Origin: JACNKV01 sp964422145
Lineage (GTDB): Bacteria > Fidelibacterota > Marinisomatia > Marinisomatales > JACNKV01
Direction: 5' to 3'
Assembly (NCBI GenBank): GCA_964422145.1
Contig: CAYQZV010000003.1
Location: 62,001 to 126,000, forward strand
Length of the DNA: 64,000 bases
Below are positions 1 to 9,852 of this stretch, in pieces. Position 1 is the first letter of the stretch, and the number at the start of each line of letters is the position of its first letter. Under the pieces are notes generated by a model that saw only the letters and a program-made list of their open reading frames with translations, searched no databases and was not told the DNA's origin. The position numbers were made by a program, and so were the translations under genes.

Positions 1-58
1 TCATGATCGAGAGTGAAATCTCTTCATGATTCTGTTTTATTTTTTTATTGAAAACCAT
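1..58 (-). CDS. Second peptide ABC transporter permease, N-terminal fragment
   Basis: An ATG at 58 on the minus strand begins directly after the TAG stop of the upstream permease and stays open for 19 codons to the window edge. The visible start is hydrophilic and lysine-rich (MVFNKKIKQNHEEISLSIM), as is usual before the first membrane helix of OppC/YejE-type permeases. The call rests mainly on position: peptide ABC operons normally place the second permease right after the first. Too little is visible to confirm the family. Confidence 0.5.
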   Translation of the reverse strand, partial: MVFNKKIKQNHEEISLSIM

Positions 59-1342
59 CTATCTAAACCTTATCCTGGGGTCAACGGATGCTAAAGCCAA
101 GTCCGAAATAATGTTACCTATTAGTCGAATAACCACACCGATAACTAGGAAGGCAAGCGTGATGGGATAATCTCGAGCCATAACGGCTTCAAATCCCATT
201 TTACCAAAACCTTCAATATTAAACACTTTCTCAATAAAATATGACCCGGCAAAGACAATCCCAATGATATGTCCGATACGTGAAACAATAGGAATCACTG
301 AGTTACGGATGGCATGGAGCCATACAACGCGCTTTTCAGAAAGCCCTTTAGCAAAGGCAGTCCTGATATAATCTTGAGACATATTTTCCAGAAGCCCGTT
401 CTTCATGACTACAGTGAGAGTAGCAAAACTGGCGATTGACCAAGCAATAATAGGTAGAATAGCATGGTGAAGTTGGTTTACTATTTTTTCCCACGTATTC
501 ATAGTTTCCCAAACTTCTGTTGGAGCATGAAAACCACCTAAGGGAAATACATCCCAAAAAGAGCCGCCACCAAAAAGAACTAACAGGACTCCGCCGAGCG
601 CCCAGCCTGGAACGGAGTATGCAACGAAAATAATGATGCTTGAAACGAAATCAAAAGGGCTGCCATGGTTTAGAGCTTTACGGATACCCAGAGGAACACA
701 AACAGTGTACGATAGGAACATACCAATTAAACCAAAGAATAGTGATATTTTAAACCGTGGTTTCATCACTTCAGTTACAGGCATTTGATAGGTATAGGAT
801 TCACCAAGATCACCTGTAAATATTCCAGAAAAACGAGTCTGATATATGACGCCGGTAACTGTACCATCATCTTTTGTGTCGTCAATATGTGCTTTCCATA
901 CATCGCTAACATTACCATGATCCAGAACCGTGAGTTTTTCACCATCTTTTTGAATATTGACACGCCAAATTTGACCATCACGCTTACCCACTCTTTTCTC
1001 AATTTCGGCTTCCCCGGAACGAAACTCAAGATTGCGATGTTTATATTCTCGCGGCCAAATACCAAGCCAAATCATATATCGCTGCCAGATCGGTTTATCA
1101 AAACCATAAAACCGTTCCAACTGTTTCATGGCTGATTCAGGTAATACTGAACCGCCGCCCGACATCACATCCGCTGCACTTCCGGCAACTTCACCCTGAG
1201 CTGCAGCACCCATTTGAATCCGCTGAATAGCCTGTTCCAATGGACCGCCCGGCGCAAGTTGTAAGATCGTAAATACAATCAGCGTTGATCCGATGAATGT
1301 GGGAATCATCAGAAGCATACGCCGTAAAAAATAGGTCGTCAT
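59..1342 (-). CDS. Peptide ABC transporter permease, OppB/YejB type
   Basis: Inner-membrane permease of the DppB/OppB/YejB class, importing peptides together with the binding protein encoded just upstream (1374-3305). One membrane helix lies near residues 10-30 and a group of helices fills the last 230 residues. The cytoplasmic EAA-type loop that contacts the ATPase is seen around residues 325-350 (YIRTAFAKGLSEKRVVWLHA). At 427 residues it is about 100 longer than ordinary OppB. The extra length is a hydrophilic stretch between helices 1 and 2 (about residues 40-190), a layout also found in YejB-like permeases. The substrate cannot be read from sequence. The ATPase is not in the window. Confidence 0.9.
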   Translation of the reverse strand: MTTYFLRRMLLMIPTFIGSTLIVFTILQLAPGGPLEQAIQRIQMGAAAQGEVAGSAADVMSGGGSVLPESAMKQLERFYGFDKPIWQRYMIWLGIWPREYKHRNLEFRSGEAEIEKRVGKRDGQIWRVNIQKDGEKLTVLDHGNVSDVWKAHIDDTKDDGTVTGVIYQTRFSGIFTGDLGESYTYQMPVTEVMKPRFKISLFFGLIGMFLSYTVCVPLGIRKALNHGSPFDFVSSIIIFVAYSVPGWALGGVLLVLFGGGSFWDVFPLGGFHAPTEVWETMNTWEKIVNQLHHAILPIIAWSIASFATLTVVMKNGLLENMSQDYIRTAFAKGLSEKRVVWLHAIRNSVIPIVSRIGHIIGIVFAGSYFIEKVFNIEGFGKMGFEAVMARDYPITLAFLVIGVVIRLIGNIISDLALASVDPRIRFR

Positions 1343-1373
1343 ACTTTTATAATACCTTTATAATATGAGAGAA

Positions 1374-3305
1374 TTATTGTTGGTTCTTCAGATATTCCGG
1401 CCAGAACATCACATCCAGTTCTCCGACCGGCAGAGATGTGTTATTGTTCATAGCGTCTTCCAAAGCTTTTTCTTTTTCAGGATCTACCCACCAATATCTG
1501 AAAATGGAGCGATAATCTCCGGTATATCGAGAAACCATAAATTCAGGATAACCGAACTTATTCCAATAGAGAAGGCGTTCGTAGTTTCGAGCAATACCCC
1601 AAGCCGCTGGATGCATATCAGAATAAATACCATCAATTTCCTGAATGATCTTAACACGTTTTGCCTGATTAAATTCTTTGTCATAAATATCCAAAAGTTC
1701 ATCCACTCGATCATTCTTGAAACCTGAAATATTATTTGTAAAGTTTTCATCAGCAAGTTTCGAGTTGAGTGAAGTTTCCGGGTTCGGGAAAACCAGGCCA
1801 GACCATGCCTGCATGTAAATAGTGAAGTTTCGTTCCATCAGATTTTTCCAATTGGCATTTCCATCTACATTCTTGATCTGCATATCAATACCGTAATCTT
1901 TAAGCATTTGCTGTACCGGTGTCACCATATACTCTGAAGTCTTTGCAATTCCAATTTCAAAGCGAAGTACTTTTCCCGTTTCCTCATGTACCAGCCAACC
2001 TTCTTCATTTCGACTTGTATAACCGGCTTCTTTCAATAATTGCACCGCTTTTTCAGGATTATACGTAATTTTTTCATTATCAGGATTTTCATAAGCAGAA
2101 CCGCTGTATAAGGAATTCATCATCGTGTATTCACTGTAATACATCTCTTTATTCATTTTCTCCCGATTATATAAATAGGCGAAAGCATATCGGATTCGTT
2201 TATCATCAAAAGGCCATTTGCGCATATTGAAAGCATACCCTGATGTCCCGGCAGGTTTCTCTGAGTATATCTTACGTTTCTGGGTCCAGCCTTTTTGTAT
2301 GGATTCAAAATCACATTCTTCTATCCATTCACGAGCTTTGGCAACGGTATAGTAGTCACATTCGCCTTTTTTAAATTTCTCAAAGATAAGCGATAAATTA
2401 TCTTTAACGACAACAAATTTTAATTTATCAAAATTGTTCAAATAACGACTAGTTGGACTTTCAGCATCCCAATAGTCATCACGGCGGGTCAATGTAAATG
2501 ATTCCTGGTTGATAATATCTTTATCATACATTGTATAAGCACCGGAACCTGGCATCATTTTAAACTGATATTCTCTAAGGTAGTCTGCTCCATCCATGTC
2601 TCTCAGGATGTGCTCAGGTAAAATGCTCATACTACCAAAATAGAGAAGATTACGCCAGCTAAGCTGTTTGCATTCCATACTGACAATATATTTGCTTTCA
2701 GCTACAGGGCGATTGAATTTTCCAAAAACTAACTGTGAACTAGGGAACTCGATTGTTTCATCCATCCGCAAGTCCCATGTGGCAACAACATCTTTCGCCG
2801 TGACCTCTGTTCCGTCTGAAAAACGTGCTTTTGGATTAATACGAAACCAAAATTTCATCTTATCATCAGATACTTTCCAATGAGTTGCAAGAGACGGCAT
2901 AAATTCAAGAGTTACAGGATGAATCGTGATTAATCCTTCATAACATAGAGACTGAATGGTACTGTTCTCAACATAGTTTGAATTACGTCCTATAATTCTC
3001 AACGTAGCAGGAAAACGACTCACGATGCTTGTAAGTGATCCGCCTTTAACCGCACGGGGATCACCAAAATATTTTAGGTCTTCTTCATCGGGGATATAAG
3101 TTTGATAACCTAAGCTTTCAGCGATAGCTTCGAATCCACTACCACCTAATTCAGCAGAAACGTTTAAATCCTCTCCTTGAGAAACATTTTTAGAGTCGGC
3201 ACTAGTCTGATTAGTTTGTGCAGCAGTTTGATTGCTATCTTTAGTACCGCATCCGGCAAAAAAGATTGAAATAAAAATAAGGCTGGTAAGTATCCTCATG
3301 GTCAT
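1374..3305 (-). CDS. Peptide ABC transporter substrate-binding lipoprotein (SBP family 5)
   Basis: Extracytoplasmic solute-binding protein of family 5 (DppA/OppA/YejA class), 643 residues. It begins with a lipoprotein signal peptide and a lipobox FAGC (Cys19), so it should be anchored in a membrane facing the periplasm. A Gln/Ser/Asn-rich linker follows, then the two-lobe binding fold over roughly residues 90-620, including the family-typical stretch around FSDGTEVTAKDVVATWD. GAGGTGA sits just upstream of the ATG. The permease follows 31 bp downstream, so the two are probably co-transcribed. Length and partner permease resemble YejA/YejB, but peptide specificity is inference. Confidence 0.92.
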   Translation of the reverse strand: MTMRILTSLIFISIFFAGCGTKDSNQTAAQTNQTSADSKNVSQGEDLNVSAELGGSGFEAIAESLGYQTYIPDEEDLKYFGDPRAVKGGSLTSIVSRFPATLRIIGRNSNYVENSTIQSLCYEGLITIHPVTLEFMPSLATHWKVSDDKMKFWFRINPKARFSDGTEVTAKDVVATWDLRMDETIEFPSSQLVFGKFNRPVAESKYIVSMECKQLSWRNLLYFGSMSILPEHILRDMDGADYLREYQFKMMPGSGAYTMYDKDIINQESFTLTRRDDYWDAESPTSRYLNNFDKLKFVVVKDNLSLIFEKFKKGECDYYTVAKAREWIEECDFESIQKGWTQKRKIYSEKPAGTSGYAFNMRKWPFDDKRIRYAFAYLYNREKMNKEMYYSEYTMMNSLYSGSAYENPDNEKITYNPEKAVQLLKEAGYTSRNEEGWLVHEETGKVLRFEIGIAKTSEYMVTPVQQMLKDYGIDMQIKNVDGNANWKNLMERNFTIYMQAWSGLVFPNPETSLNSKLADENFTNNISGFKNDRVDELLDIYDKEFNQAKRVKIIQEIDGIYSDMHPAAWGIARNYERLLYWNKFGYPEFMVSRYTGDYRSIFRYWWVDPEKEKALEDAMNNNTSLPVGELDVMFWPEYLKNQQ

Positions 3306-3437
3306 GATATCACCTCAAGTTTTGTTTATGGGGTTGTAATTAACATTAATGTGAAAAATAAAGTCTCGGAAATTAGGCATCATTTCCCACAATTCGAATA
3401 GATTTTGCACGGATAACTGAACTATTTATCCACTGAT

Positions 3438-3848
3438 TTATTTCGGCTTTTCTGCAAGTTCCAGTAAAACGCCGCCCGTTTCTCTTGGATGGATAAATAT
3501 CACTTTGTATCCCTCAGCACCAATTTTTGGTTTTGTATTTATTAATTCAATATTATGAGTCGTTAATTCTTCAATTGCTTCATCGATACTTTTGACTTCT
3601 AAGCAAAGATGATGTATTCCCTGCCCTTTATTGTGTAGATATTTTTCTATAACAGAATTTTCATTCATCGGCTCAAGTAATTCAATTTTACTGCTTCCCA
3701 CATCAAATATGGATGTCTTTACTCCCTGCTCTTCTACAATCTCATCTCCGCGATGGTTTAGTCCTAAAATCAGTTTCCAGAACGGTGCTGTCTCATCAAT
3801 AGAGTTAGTAGCAATTCCAATATGTTCAATGCCTAATATTTTCATCAT
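3438..3848 (-). CDS. mce: Methylmalonyl-CoA epimerase
   Basis: Small metalloenzyme of the glyoxalase/VOC superfamily that interconverts (R)- and (S)-methylmalonyl-CoA between succinyl-CoA and propionyl-CoA. The 136 residues cover both beta-alpha-beta-beta-beta repeats. Metal and catalytic positions appear in HIGIAT near the start, QGIHHLCLEV in the middle and GVLLELAE at the end. I chose the ATG at 3848 (a second ATG lies at 3845) because the longer reading begins with TTG inside the GGGA ribosome-binding site. It starts 11 bp after the dipeptide epimerase gene. It supports a propionate or methylmalonyl-CoA route in this organism. Confidence 0.92.
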   Translation of the reverse strand: MMKILGIEHIGIATNSIDETAPFWKLILGLNHRGDEIVEEQGVKTSIFDVGSSKIELLEPMNENSVIEKYLHNKGQGIHHLCLEVKSIDEAIEELTTHNIELINTKPKIGAEGYKVIFIHPRETGGVLLELAEKPK

Positions 3849-3858
3849 TTTTCCCAAG

Positions 3859-4887
3859 TTATAAAAGTTTGTTATTTGCTATTCCAAGTTTCACACCTAA
3901 ACCCAATCGATTCGGAAGAACCAATTTCCCTTGCAGGGCTTCCGTCCCTATGTAAGGATCATTTTGAATCAATAGATTCCCATCCAAATCAACGTAATCA
4001 GCAAAAGATGACAGATGAGACGCTGCGGTGATTCCAATTGATGTTTCTACCATACAACCTAACATGATTTTCAACTGATGTTCTTTTGCGGTTTCTATCA
4101 TTTTGTATGCTTCAAACATTGATCCGCATTTCATCAATTTGATGTTGATTCCATGAAATGCATTTGCAATCTTTGGGATATCCGATGAGTTGGTCACACT
4201 TTCATCCGCAATGATCTGGATCGGAGAGTTTTTCTTTAAGATCGCTGATTCCTCTAATTGATCCTCTTTGAGCGGCTGTTCGACCAATTCAACATTCTGT
4301 TCGTGTAACCATGATGTCATTTCCAAGGCTGTGTTCAGATCCCACCCTTCATTGGCATCCACGCGGATAATTTTACGAGTATGTTTACGGATTTCACGGA
4401 TGATCGCTTTATCATCAGCAGTTCCTAATTTTACCTTGAGAATTGAATAGGGTTCGGATTCCGCGATTTTTTCTTTTACAGAATTCAAATCACCGATGGC
4501 GATCGTAAAAGAAGTGGGTTTCGGATGGCGGAGTTCGTTTCCGAAATAGTCAGATACGGAAATATTCTTTTTTTGTGTCCACCAATCTAAAGCAGCCATT
4601 GAAAATGCGGCTTCTAAACTGTGTAATCCGCCGGTTTGAGTTTTTAAGTCAGCCATCAAGTCATCTACTCCGTCATGGGATTTACTCAGTGGAATACCCA
4701 TTTCGAGTTGGGATAATACTTTTTCGGGTGTTTCCTGATACCGAATATTCGGTGCTGCCTCTCCGCGACCGATAATATCACCGTCAATTAAATAGATAAA
4801 AATAATGTCGTAATGACTGTGAGTACTTCGTGAAATGCCAAACGGATGAACTGTATGAATTCGGTACGTGCTCCATCGGATATCCAT
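3859..4887 (-). CDS. Dipeptide epimerase (L-Ala-D/L-Glu epimerase type)
   Basis: Enolase-superfamily enzyme of the muconate-lactonizing subgroup, 342 residues. Catalytic landmarks are in order: the KVK acid/base lysine motif (ILKVKLG), metal ligands in DANEGW, EQP and DES, the second lysine in NIKLMKCG, and the MLGCMVETS loop typical of dipeptide epimerases. Such enzymes epimerise L-Ala-D-Glu from murein or other dipeptides, and the exact dipeptide cannot be fixed from sequence. It lies between a crotonase gene and methylmalonyl-CoA epimerase and downstream of a peptide importer on the same strand, consistent with peptide or murein-peptide use. Confidence 0.85.
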   Translation of the reverse strand: MDIRWSTYRIHTVHPFGISRSTHSHYDIIFIYLIDGDIIGRGEAAPNIRYQETPEKVLSQLEMGIPLSKSHDGVDDLMADLKTQTGGLHSLEAAFSMAALDWWTQKKNISVSDYFGNELRHPKPTSFTIAIGDLNSVKEKIAESEPYSILKVKLGTADDKAIIREIRKHTRKIIRVDANEGWDLNTALEMTSWLHEQNVELVEQPLKEDQLEESAILKKNSPIQIIADESVTNSSDIPKIANAFHGINIKLMKCGSMFEAYKMIETAKEHQLKIMLGCMVETSIGITAASHLSSFADYVDLDGNLLIQNDPYIGTEALQGKLVLPNRLGLGVKLGIANNKLL

Positions 4888-4905
4888 CAGAAGTCAGATC
4901 AGGAC

Positions 4906-5682
4906 TTATTTAGATCGAAAATTGGGTTTGCGTTTTTCAACAAATGCCGTTAATCCTTCAAGGGTTTCATTCGTCTCAAACAATTGGCTGAAAGCCTCAA
5001 CCTCGTATCGAAGTCCTTCCTCTAATGTTACGTCTGAAGCTTTATGGATACATGATAAAGATTTAGCCACTGATTCAGGTCCGTTTCGTAATACGGCTTT
5101 AGCAATCTTTAGGCTGAAGTCTTCCAACTGATCAAAAGGGACAACCGCATTCACCAAACCTGTCTGTAACGCCCGTTCGGCAGAGACCATGTTTCCAGTG
5201 ACGATCATTTCGATCGCAACACCTTTCCCGACCAGTTTGGGTAATCGTTGCGTTCCTCCCCATCCAGGGATAATGCCCAAATGGACTTCGGGTTGAGAAA
5301 ACTGTGCGTTATCGCTGGCAATTCGCATATGACAGGCCAGAGATATTTCACACCCGCCGCCCAGCGCAAAACCATTCACCGCGGCAATCACCGGTTTCGG
5401 AGAGTTCTCAATTATGAGAGTCATTTCCTGACCTTTAATACCAAATTCAAGCGCTTTTTCTTTGTCCATTTGCTGCATTGCCTTTATGTCTGCACCCGCA
5501 ACAAATGCTTTTTCTCCGCTTCCGGTTAATATGATCACTCCGACTGAATCATCAGCAATCATCACATGAAAAGCGTGAGTTAATTCGCTGATCACATCCG
5601 CATTCATTGCGTTTAATGCGTCTGGTCGGTTGATGATGATTTTTCCAATACCTTGATCAATATTGTATTTAATGAAATTCAT
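4906..5682 (-). CDS. Enoyl-CoA hydratase/isomerase (crotonase family)
   Basis: Crotonase-fold protein of 258 residues, the usual length. The oxyanion-hole regions are visible as AFVAGADIKAM and NGFALGGGCEISLACHMR. Glutamates at the two catalytic positions of classic enoyl-CoA hydratases appear in GGGCEISLA and in QPEVHLGIIPGWGGTQRL. The likely reaction is hydration of short-chain trans-2-enoyl-CoA such as crotonyl-CoA, from fatty-acid, butyrate or amino-acid metabolism. I chose the ATG at 5682, preceded by GAGGG; the longer reading runs backwards into trkH. Gap to trkH is 14 bp. Confidence 0.92.
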   Translation of the reverse strand: MNFIKYNIDQGIGKIIINRPDALNAMNADVISELTHAFHVMIADDSVGVIILTGSGEKAFVAGADIKAMQQMDKEKALEFGIKGQEMTLIIENSPKPVIAAVNGFALGGGCEISLACHMRIASDNAQFSQPEVHLGIIPGWGGTQRLPKLVGKGVAIEMIVTGNMVSAERALQTGLVNAVVPFDQLEDFSLKIAKAVLRNGPESVAKSLSCIHKASDVTLEEGLRYEVEAFSQLFETNETLEGLTAFVEKRKPNFRSK

Positions 5683-5696
5683 TTTTCCCTCGAGAA

Positions 5697-7166
5697 TTAT
5701 TTCCAAAATGTTCGACTGAATAGGACCATCACAGTAAAGATCTCTAAACGCCCAAGCAACATGCAAAAGGACAACAACCACTTCCCTGCTACCGGCAATA
5801 AAGCATAATTATCCGTCGGACCGAATTCACCAAGTGCCGGACCGATATTTCCTAAAGCTGATGCGGCCGCACCGATTGCTGACGGCAAATCAATATTCAT
5901 CATGGTCAGTAACATCGTAGCTAATCCAAAAATGAAAATATAGAATAAGAAGAAACCAACCGTATTTCTGATCACATCTCCACTAATATAACGGTGCCCG
6001 ATCCGAATCGGAATGATTGCTCTAGAATGTAGCATCCTCCTCGTTTCCAGAGCCGTATATTTCACAATAAGCGTTACACGGACAATTTTCATCCCGCCAC
6101 CAGTTGAACCACCCATTCCGCCAATAAACATAAGTGTTAAAATGATGAACTGAACAGAAAACGCCCATAACTCATAATCGGCTGTTCCGTAACCTGTTGT
6201 TGTAATAATGGATACCGTTTGGAAGAGTGCATCTCTAAACCCAACATGCGTAAACGTCCCGGATTTAACAACAATGGTTGTAAAGATCACCAACGTGATC
6301 AAAATAATAATACGGAAGAAAATTAAGAATTCTTTATCTCTGAAATATGCTTTGATATCGCCGGTTAATGCCCGAAAGTGCAGCGTAAAGTTGACACCTG
6401 CCAAAAACATAAAAAAGATAATGATATAATGGATAGTTGAACTATTATAATAAGCAATGCTGGCATTCTTTGTCGAAAAACCTCCGGTGGGCATCGTTGT
6501 GAATGCATGACAAATTGAGTCAAACCAAGGCATACCGGCTATACCGAGCGAAATAAATTCCACAACAGTAATTCCGACATAAACCAGCCACAAATATTTC
6601 GCTGTTTCTCGAACGCGTGGGCGTATCTTGTCAGCAACCGGCCCGGGAACCTCAGCTTTAAATAATTGAACACCTCCCACTCCCAATAAGGGTAGAATGG
6701 CGATCGTAAATACAATAATTCCCATTCCACCGATCCACTGGATAAACGATCTCCAAAACAGGATTCCATGCGGTAAGCTTTCAATCCCGTTGGGTAAATG
6801 AGGTAATGTGACCGGATTACCAATGATGGTTGCTCCGGTTGTGGTCACTCCGGATATCGACTCAAAAATGGCATCTGTGACCGTTGGTATTACCCCACTA
6901 AAATAAAAAGGAAGCGCTCCGGCTACAGATGTTAAGATCCAGGCAAACGTGACGATCGCAAATCCATCTTTATTTGTGAGTGAACGATTTTTACGACTGA
7001 TTAACCACAATGGGATTCCGATCAATAAACATATCCCTGCGGATTGAAGAAACGCCATTGTGTCCGGTCCATTGTAAAACCAAGCGATCACAGTCGGGAT
7101 GATCATCGTTAATCCTAATAACGTTAATAACGCTGCTAAAATATTGATGATGGTTTTTGTATTCAT
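5697..7166 (-). CDS. trkH: Trk potassium uptake system membrane subunit
   Basis: Inner-membrane K+ channel-like subunit of the Trk/Ktr superfamily, 489 residues with about ten helices. The four selectivity-filter repeats are visible as SGVTTTGAT, TMPTGGFST, IITTTGYGT and a final ASALGNIGPALG. The conserved GGMGGSTGGGMK stretch is also present. The gene lies 21 bp downstream of trkA, its cytoplasmic gating partner, so the two form an operon. Uptake is driven by ion gradients in this family. Confidence 0.96.
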   Translation of the reverse strand: MNTKTIINILAALLTLLGLTMIIPTVIAWFYNGPDTMAFLQSAGICLLIGIPLWLISRKNRSLTNKDGFAIVTFAWILTSVAGALPFYFSGVIPTVTDAIFESISGVTTTGATIIGNPVTLPHLPNGIESLPHGILFWRSFIQWIGGMGIIVFTIAILPLLGVGGVQLFKAEVPGPVADKIRPRVRETAKYLWLVYVGITVVEFISLGIAGMPWFDSICHAFTTMPTGGFSTKNASIAYYNSSTIHYIIIFFMFLAGVNFTLHFRALTGDIKAYFRDKEFLIFFRIIILITLVIFTTIVVKSGTFTHVGFRDALFQTVSIITTTGYGTADYELWAFSVQFIILTLMFIGGMGGSTGGGMKIVRVTLIVKYTALETRRMLHSRAIIPIRIGHRYISGDVIRNTVGFFLFYIFIFGLATMLLTMMNIDLPSAIGAAASALGNIGPALGEFGPTDNYALLPVAGKWLLSFCMLLGRLEIFTVMVLFSRTFWK

Positions 7167-7187
7167 CGAATCCTTGGATTAATTCAA

Positions 7188-8534
7188 TTAATTCTTAAAC
7201 AATTTCTTCAGTTTTGGGATGACTTGTTTTTTCGTGAAAATCAGCACGGTATCTTCATCAGTCAGGATGGAATTCCCTCTCGCAATACTGAGGTGACCGT
7301 GATGATTGATCACACCAATGATGCTGGCTTTGGGGAAATCCAGTTCAGATAACGGTTTTTTCGTGACCATACTACCGGGTTCGGGATTCATCTCAATAAT
7401 CTCGACATTCATGTCATCAAATGATTTCAGAGCGGTTTGAGATTTATCACTGTGAATCTCCGCTGTGATGGCATGAGCCGTGGACACATTTTTACTAATA
7501 ACAGACGCAAACCCTAATTCTTTCACAATCGGTAAATATTCGGTGGTCGATAAATGAATGATCACCTGTTTCACACCCAAGTGATGGGCTAACATCCCTG
7601 ATAATAAATTCGTCTGTTCATCGGCCGAAACCGCAATAAAACAATCAATCTCCCGAATATTCTCTGATTTAAGAAATTCGATATCCGTACCATCAGCATG
7701 GATAACCATCGTATTTTGTAAATTATTAGCGATAACTCCTGCTTTTTGCCGACTGGATTCAATTAAGCGAACAGACATTTCATTTTCTAATGTTTCCGCA
7801 ATGGATCGGCCAACCTTACTGCCGCCGATTATCATGATCCGTGTCGCCTTCACTTCAGATATTTCAGCGATCGCCAGCATGTGAGACAGTTTTTCTTTCT
7901 TGATAATGAAATAACCAATATCATTTCCTTTGAAAACAAAATCGCCCCACGGAACAATCGTTTCTCCATTTCGATAAACCGATACAACGCCGAACTTGAA
8001 CTCGACATCATGAACACAAATTTCTTTTACCGACCTACCGACAAGCGGTGAATCTTCCGGGATTTGCAAACCCAACATCACTAAACGCCCGCCTTCAAAT
8101 TCCTGGATTTGTGTGGCGTAAGGATGCTGAATGAGCTGGACGATCTCTTCACAGGCAACTTTTTCCGGGTGAATGATCACATCGACTCCAAATTTCTCCG
8201 GACGAATAATGGAATCCCGTGTACTATACTGTTGGTTTCTTAAACGAGCTATGATCCGTTTGGCACCCAATTCATGCGCTTGCTGAGATGCGATCAAATT
8301 CACTTCATCAACACGGGTTAGCGCAAGGACGTAATCGGCAAACTGTACATTCGCTTTCTGTAAATTATTCGGACTGGCCCCATTCCCTTCTACAACCATC
8401 ACGTCTAAATGTTCGTTGATCTTTTTACACTTTTCCGGATCAATTTCTACAATCGTGATGTCATGATCTTCCTGGCTCAATTCCTTCGCAACATGGAATC
8501 CTACAGAACCCGCTCCAATGATAACAATTCGCAT
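7188..8534 (-). CDS. trkA: Trk potassium transporter regulatory subunit
   Basis: Cytoplasmic NAD(H)/nucleotide-binding regulator of TrkH, 448 residues. Two tandem RCK units are present, each a Rossmann domain followed by a TrkA-C domain. The first glycine motif is IIGAGSVGFHVAKEL (about residues 4-18) and the second is IMIIGGSKVGRSIAETL (about residues 232-248). Acidic ends of the nucleotide-binding strands (IVEID, LIESS) are visible. The gene precedes trkH on the minus strand and follows murA by 37 bp. Confidence 0.96.
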   Translation of the reverse strand: MRIVIIGAGSVGFHVAKELSQEDHDITIVEIDPEKCKKINEHLDVMVVEGNGASPNNLQKANVQFADYVLALTRVDEVNLIASQQAHELGAKRIIARLRNQQYSTRDSIIRPEKFGVDVIIHPEKVACEEIVQLIQHPYATQIQEFEGGRLVMLGLQIPEDSPLVGRSVKEICVHDVEFKFGVVSVYRNGETIVPWGDFVFKGNDIGYFIIKKEKLSHMLAIAEISEVKATRIMIIGGSKVGRSIAETLENEMSVRLIESSRQKAGVIANNLQNTMVIHADGTDIEFLKSENIREIDCFIAVSADEQTNLLSGMLAHHLGVKQVIIHLSTTEYLPIVKELGFASVISKNVSTAHAITAEIHSDKSQTALKSFDDMNVEIIEMNPEPGSMVTKKPLSELDFPKASIIGVINHHGHLSIARGNSILTDEDTVLIFTKKQVIPKLKKLFKN

Positions 8535-8571
8535 AGATTATCCTTTCATGATCTAAAGGGTCAGGTGGTTA

Positions 8572-9822
8572 TTACACGGAAACACGCGTAATATTAGCTC
8601 CCAGATTTCGAAATTTGTCCTCAAGATTTTCATATCCTCTGTCCAAATGATATACACGGTCAATTTCTGTTTTTCCGTCCGCAATCAGCGCACCGATCAC
8701 TAGGGATGCACTTGCCCGGATGTCGGTGGACATAACGGGTGCTCCGGTCAGGGATTTCTGTCCCCGAACAAAAGCGGTGTTATTTTCTAACTGGATATTT
8801 GCTCCGAGACGATTGAGTTCAGGAATATGAGAGAAACGATCCTTGTAGACGGTGTCGGTGATAACCGTTGAACCATCTGCGATCGTCATCAGTGCGACCC
8901 ATTGTGCTTGGAGGTCTGTCGGGAATCCGGGATATACTCCGGTTATCATATCGACGGGTTTGATATGCGTCCCGCGTTTAATATTGATGGTTGAGTCTCC
9001 AATAGTCACATGAGCACCACATTCTTCTAATTTACCCAGAATAATTTCCAAGTGTGATGGTTCTACATCTATTAAAGTTACATCACCGAGAGCAGCTCCT
9101 GCAATTAAAAATGTTCCTGCTTCGATCCGGTCCGGAATGACTTCAATATCTGCAGGATGCAGTTTATCAACCCCATGAATTGTAAGAATGTCTGATTCAA
9201 TTCCTTCAATATTTGCACCCATTTTGTTGAGGTAGTGAGCTAACTGAACAATTTCCGGCTCCCGTGCTGCGTTTTCAATCACGGTTTTCCCTTTTGCGGT
9301 AACGGATGCCATCAAAATATTTCCAGTGGCTCCGACGGACGGAAAATCAAACCGGATAATATTTCCTTTTAATCGTTTGGACTTGGCTTGAATATATCCA
9401 CCTTCCAGTTCGATCTTTGCTCCGAGTTTTTCTAATCCTTTCAAATGAAAATCAACCGGTCTCGGTCCCCATGCACATCCTCCAGGCAACGATACTTTCG
9501 CCACGCCCAAGCGACTCAATAACGGACCTAACACATAAAAAGATGCCCGCATCGTTTTAACCAATTCATACGGAGCGATCGGCGTATCCACTGACCTCGC
9601 ATCAATGGTTAACGTCCCATCTTTATATTCCGTTTTAGCTCCGACCATTTCCAGTAATCGGATCATCGTCCGTGTATCCCTGAGATTCGGAACTTTATGA
9701 ATATTTGAGATACCGTCAGCCAATAAAGCAGCGGTCATGATCGGTAACACCGCATTTTTCGCACCGCTGATAGAAACGGTTCCAATTAACGATCGATTCC
9801 CTTCAATAATTATTTTATCCAT
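8572..9822 (-). CDS. murA: UDP-N-acetylglucosamine 1-carboxyvinyltransferase
   Basis: First committed enzyme of peptidoglycan synthesis; it transfers enolpyruvate from PEP to UDP-GlcNAc in the cytoplasm. The 416 residues match the family length. The N-terminal SISGAKNAVLPIMTAAL carries the substrate-binding KN pair. The catalytic loop LPGGCAWGPRPVDFHL has Cys at about residue 115, the residue attacked by fosfomycin in this family. A C-terminal DRGYENLEDKFRNLGA completes the two-domain inside-out barrel. It sits 30 bp downstream of recN. Confidence 0.97.
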   Translation of the reverse strand: MDKIIIEGNRSLIGTVSISGAKNAVLPIMTAALLADGISNIHKVPNLRDTRTMIRLLEMVGAKTEYKDGTLTIDARSVDTPIAPYELVKTMRASFYVLGPLLSRLGVAKVSLPGGCAWGPRPVDFHLKGLEKLGAKIELEGGYIQAKSKRLKGNIIRFDFPSVGATGNILMASVTAKGKTVIENAAREPEIVQLAHYLNKMGANIEGIESDILTIHGVDKLHPADIEVIPDRIEAGTFLIAGAALGDVTLIDVEPSHLEIILGKLEECGAHVTIGDSTINIKRGTHIKPVDMITGVYPGFPTDLQAQWVALMTIADGSTVITDTVYKDRFSHIPELNRLGANIQLENNTAFVRGQKSLTGAPVMSTDIRASASLVIGALIADGKTEIDRVYHLDRGYENLEDKFRNLGANITRVSV

Positions 9823-9852
9823 TTTTCCCCTCTGATGAAATGTTATTCATGG

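Noticed and set aside
5683..5781. N-terminal extension of the crotonase gene
   Set aside because: It runs back into trkH, and a strong ribosome-binding site marks the ATG at 5682.
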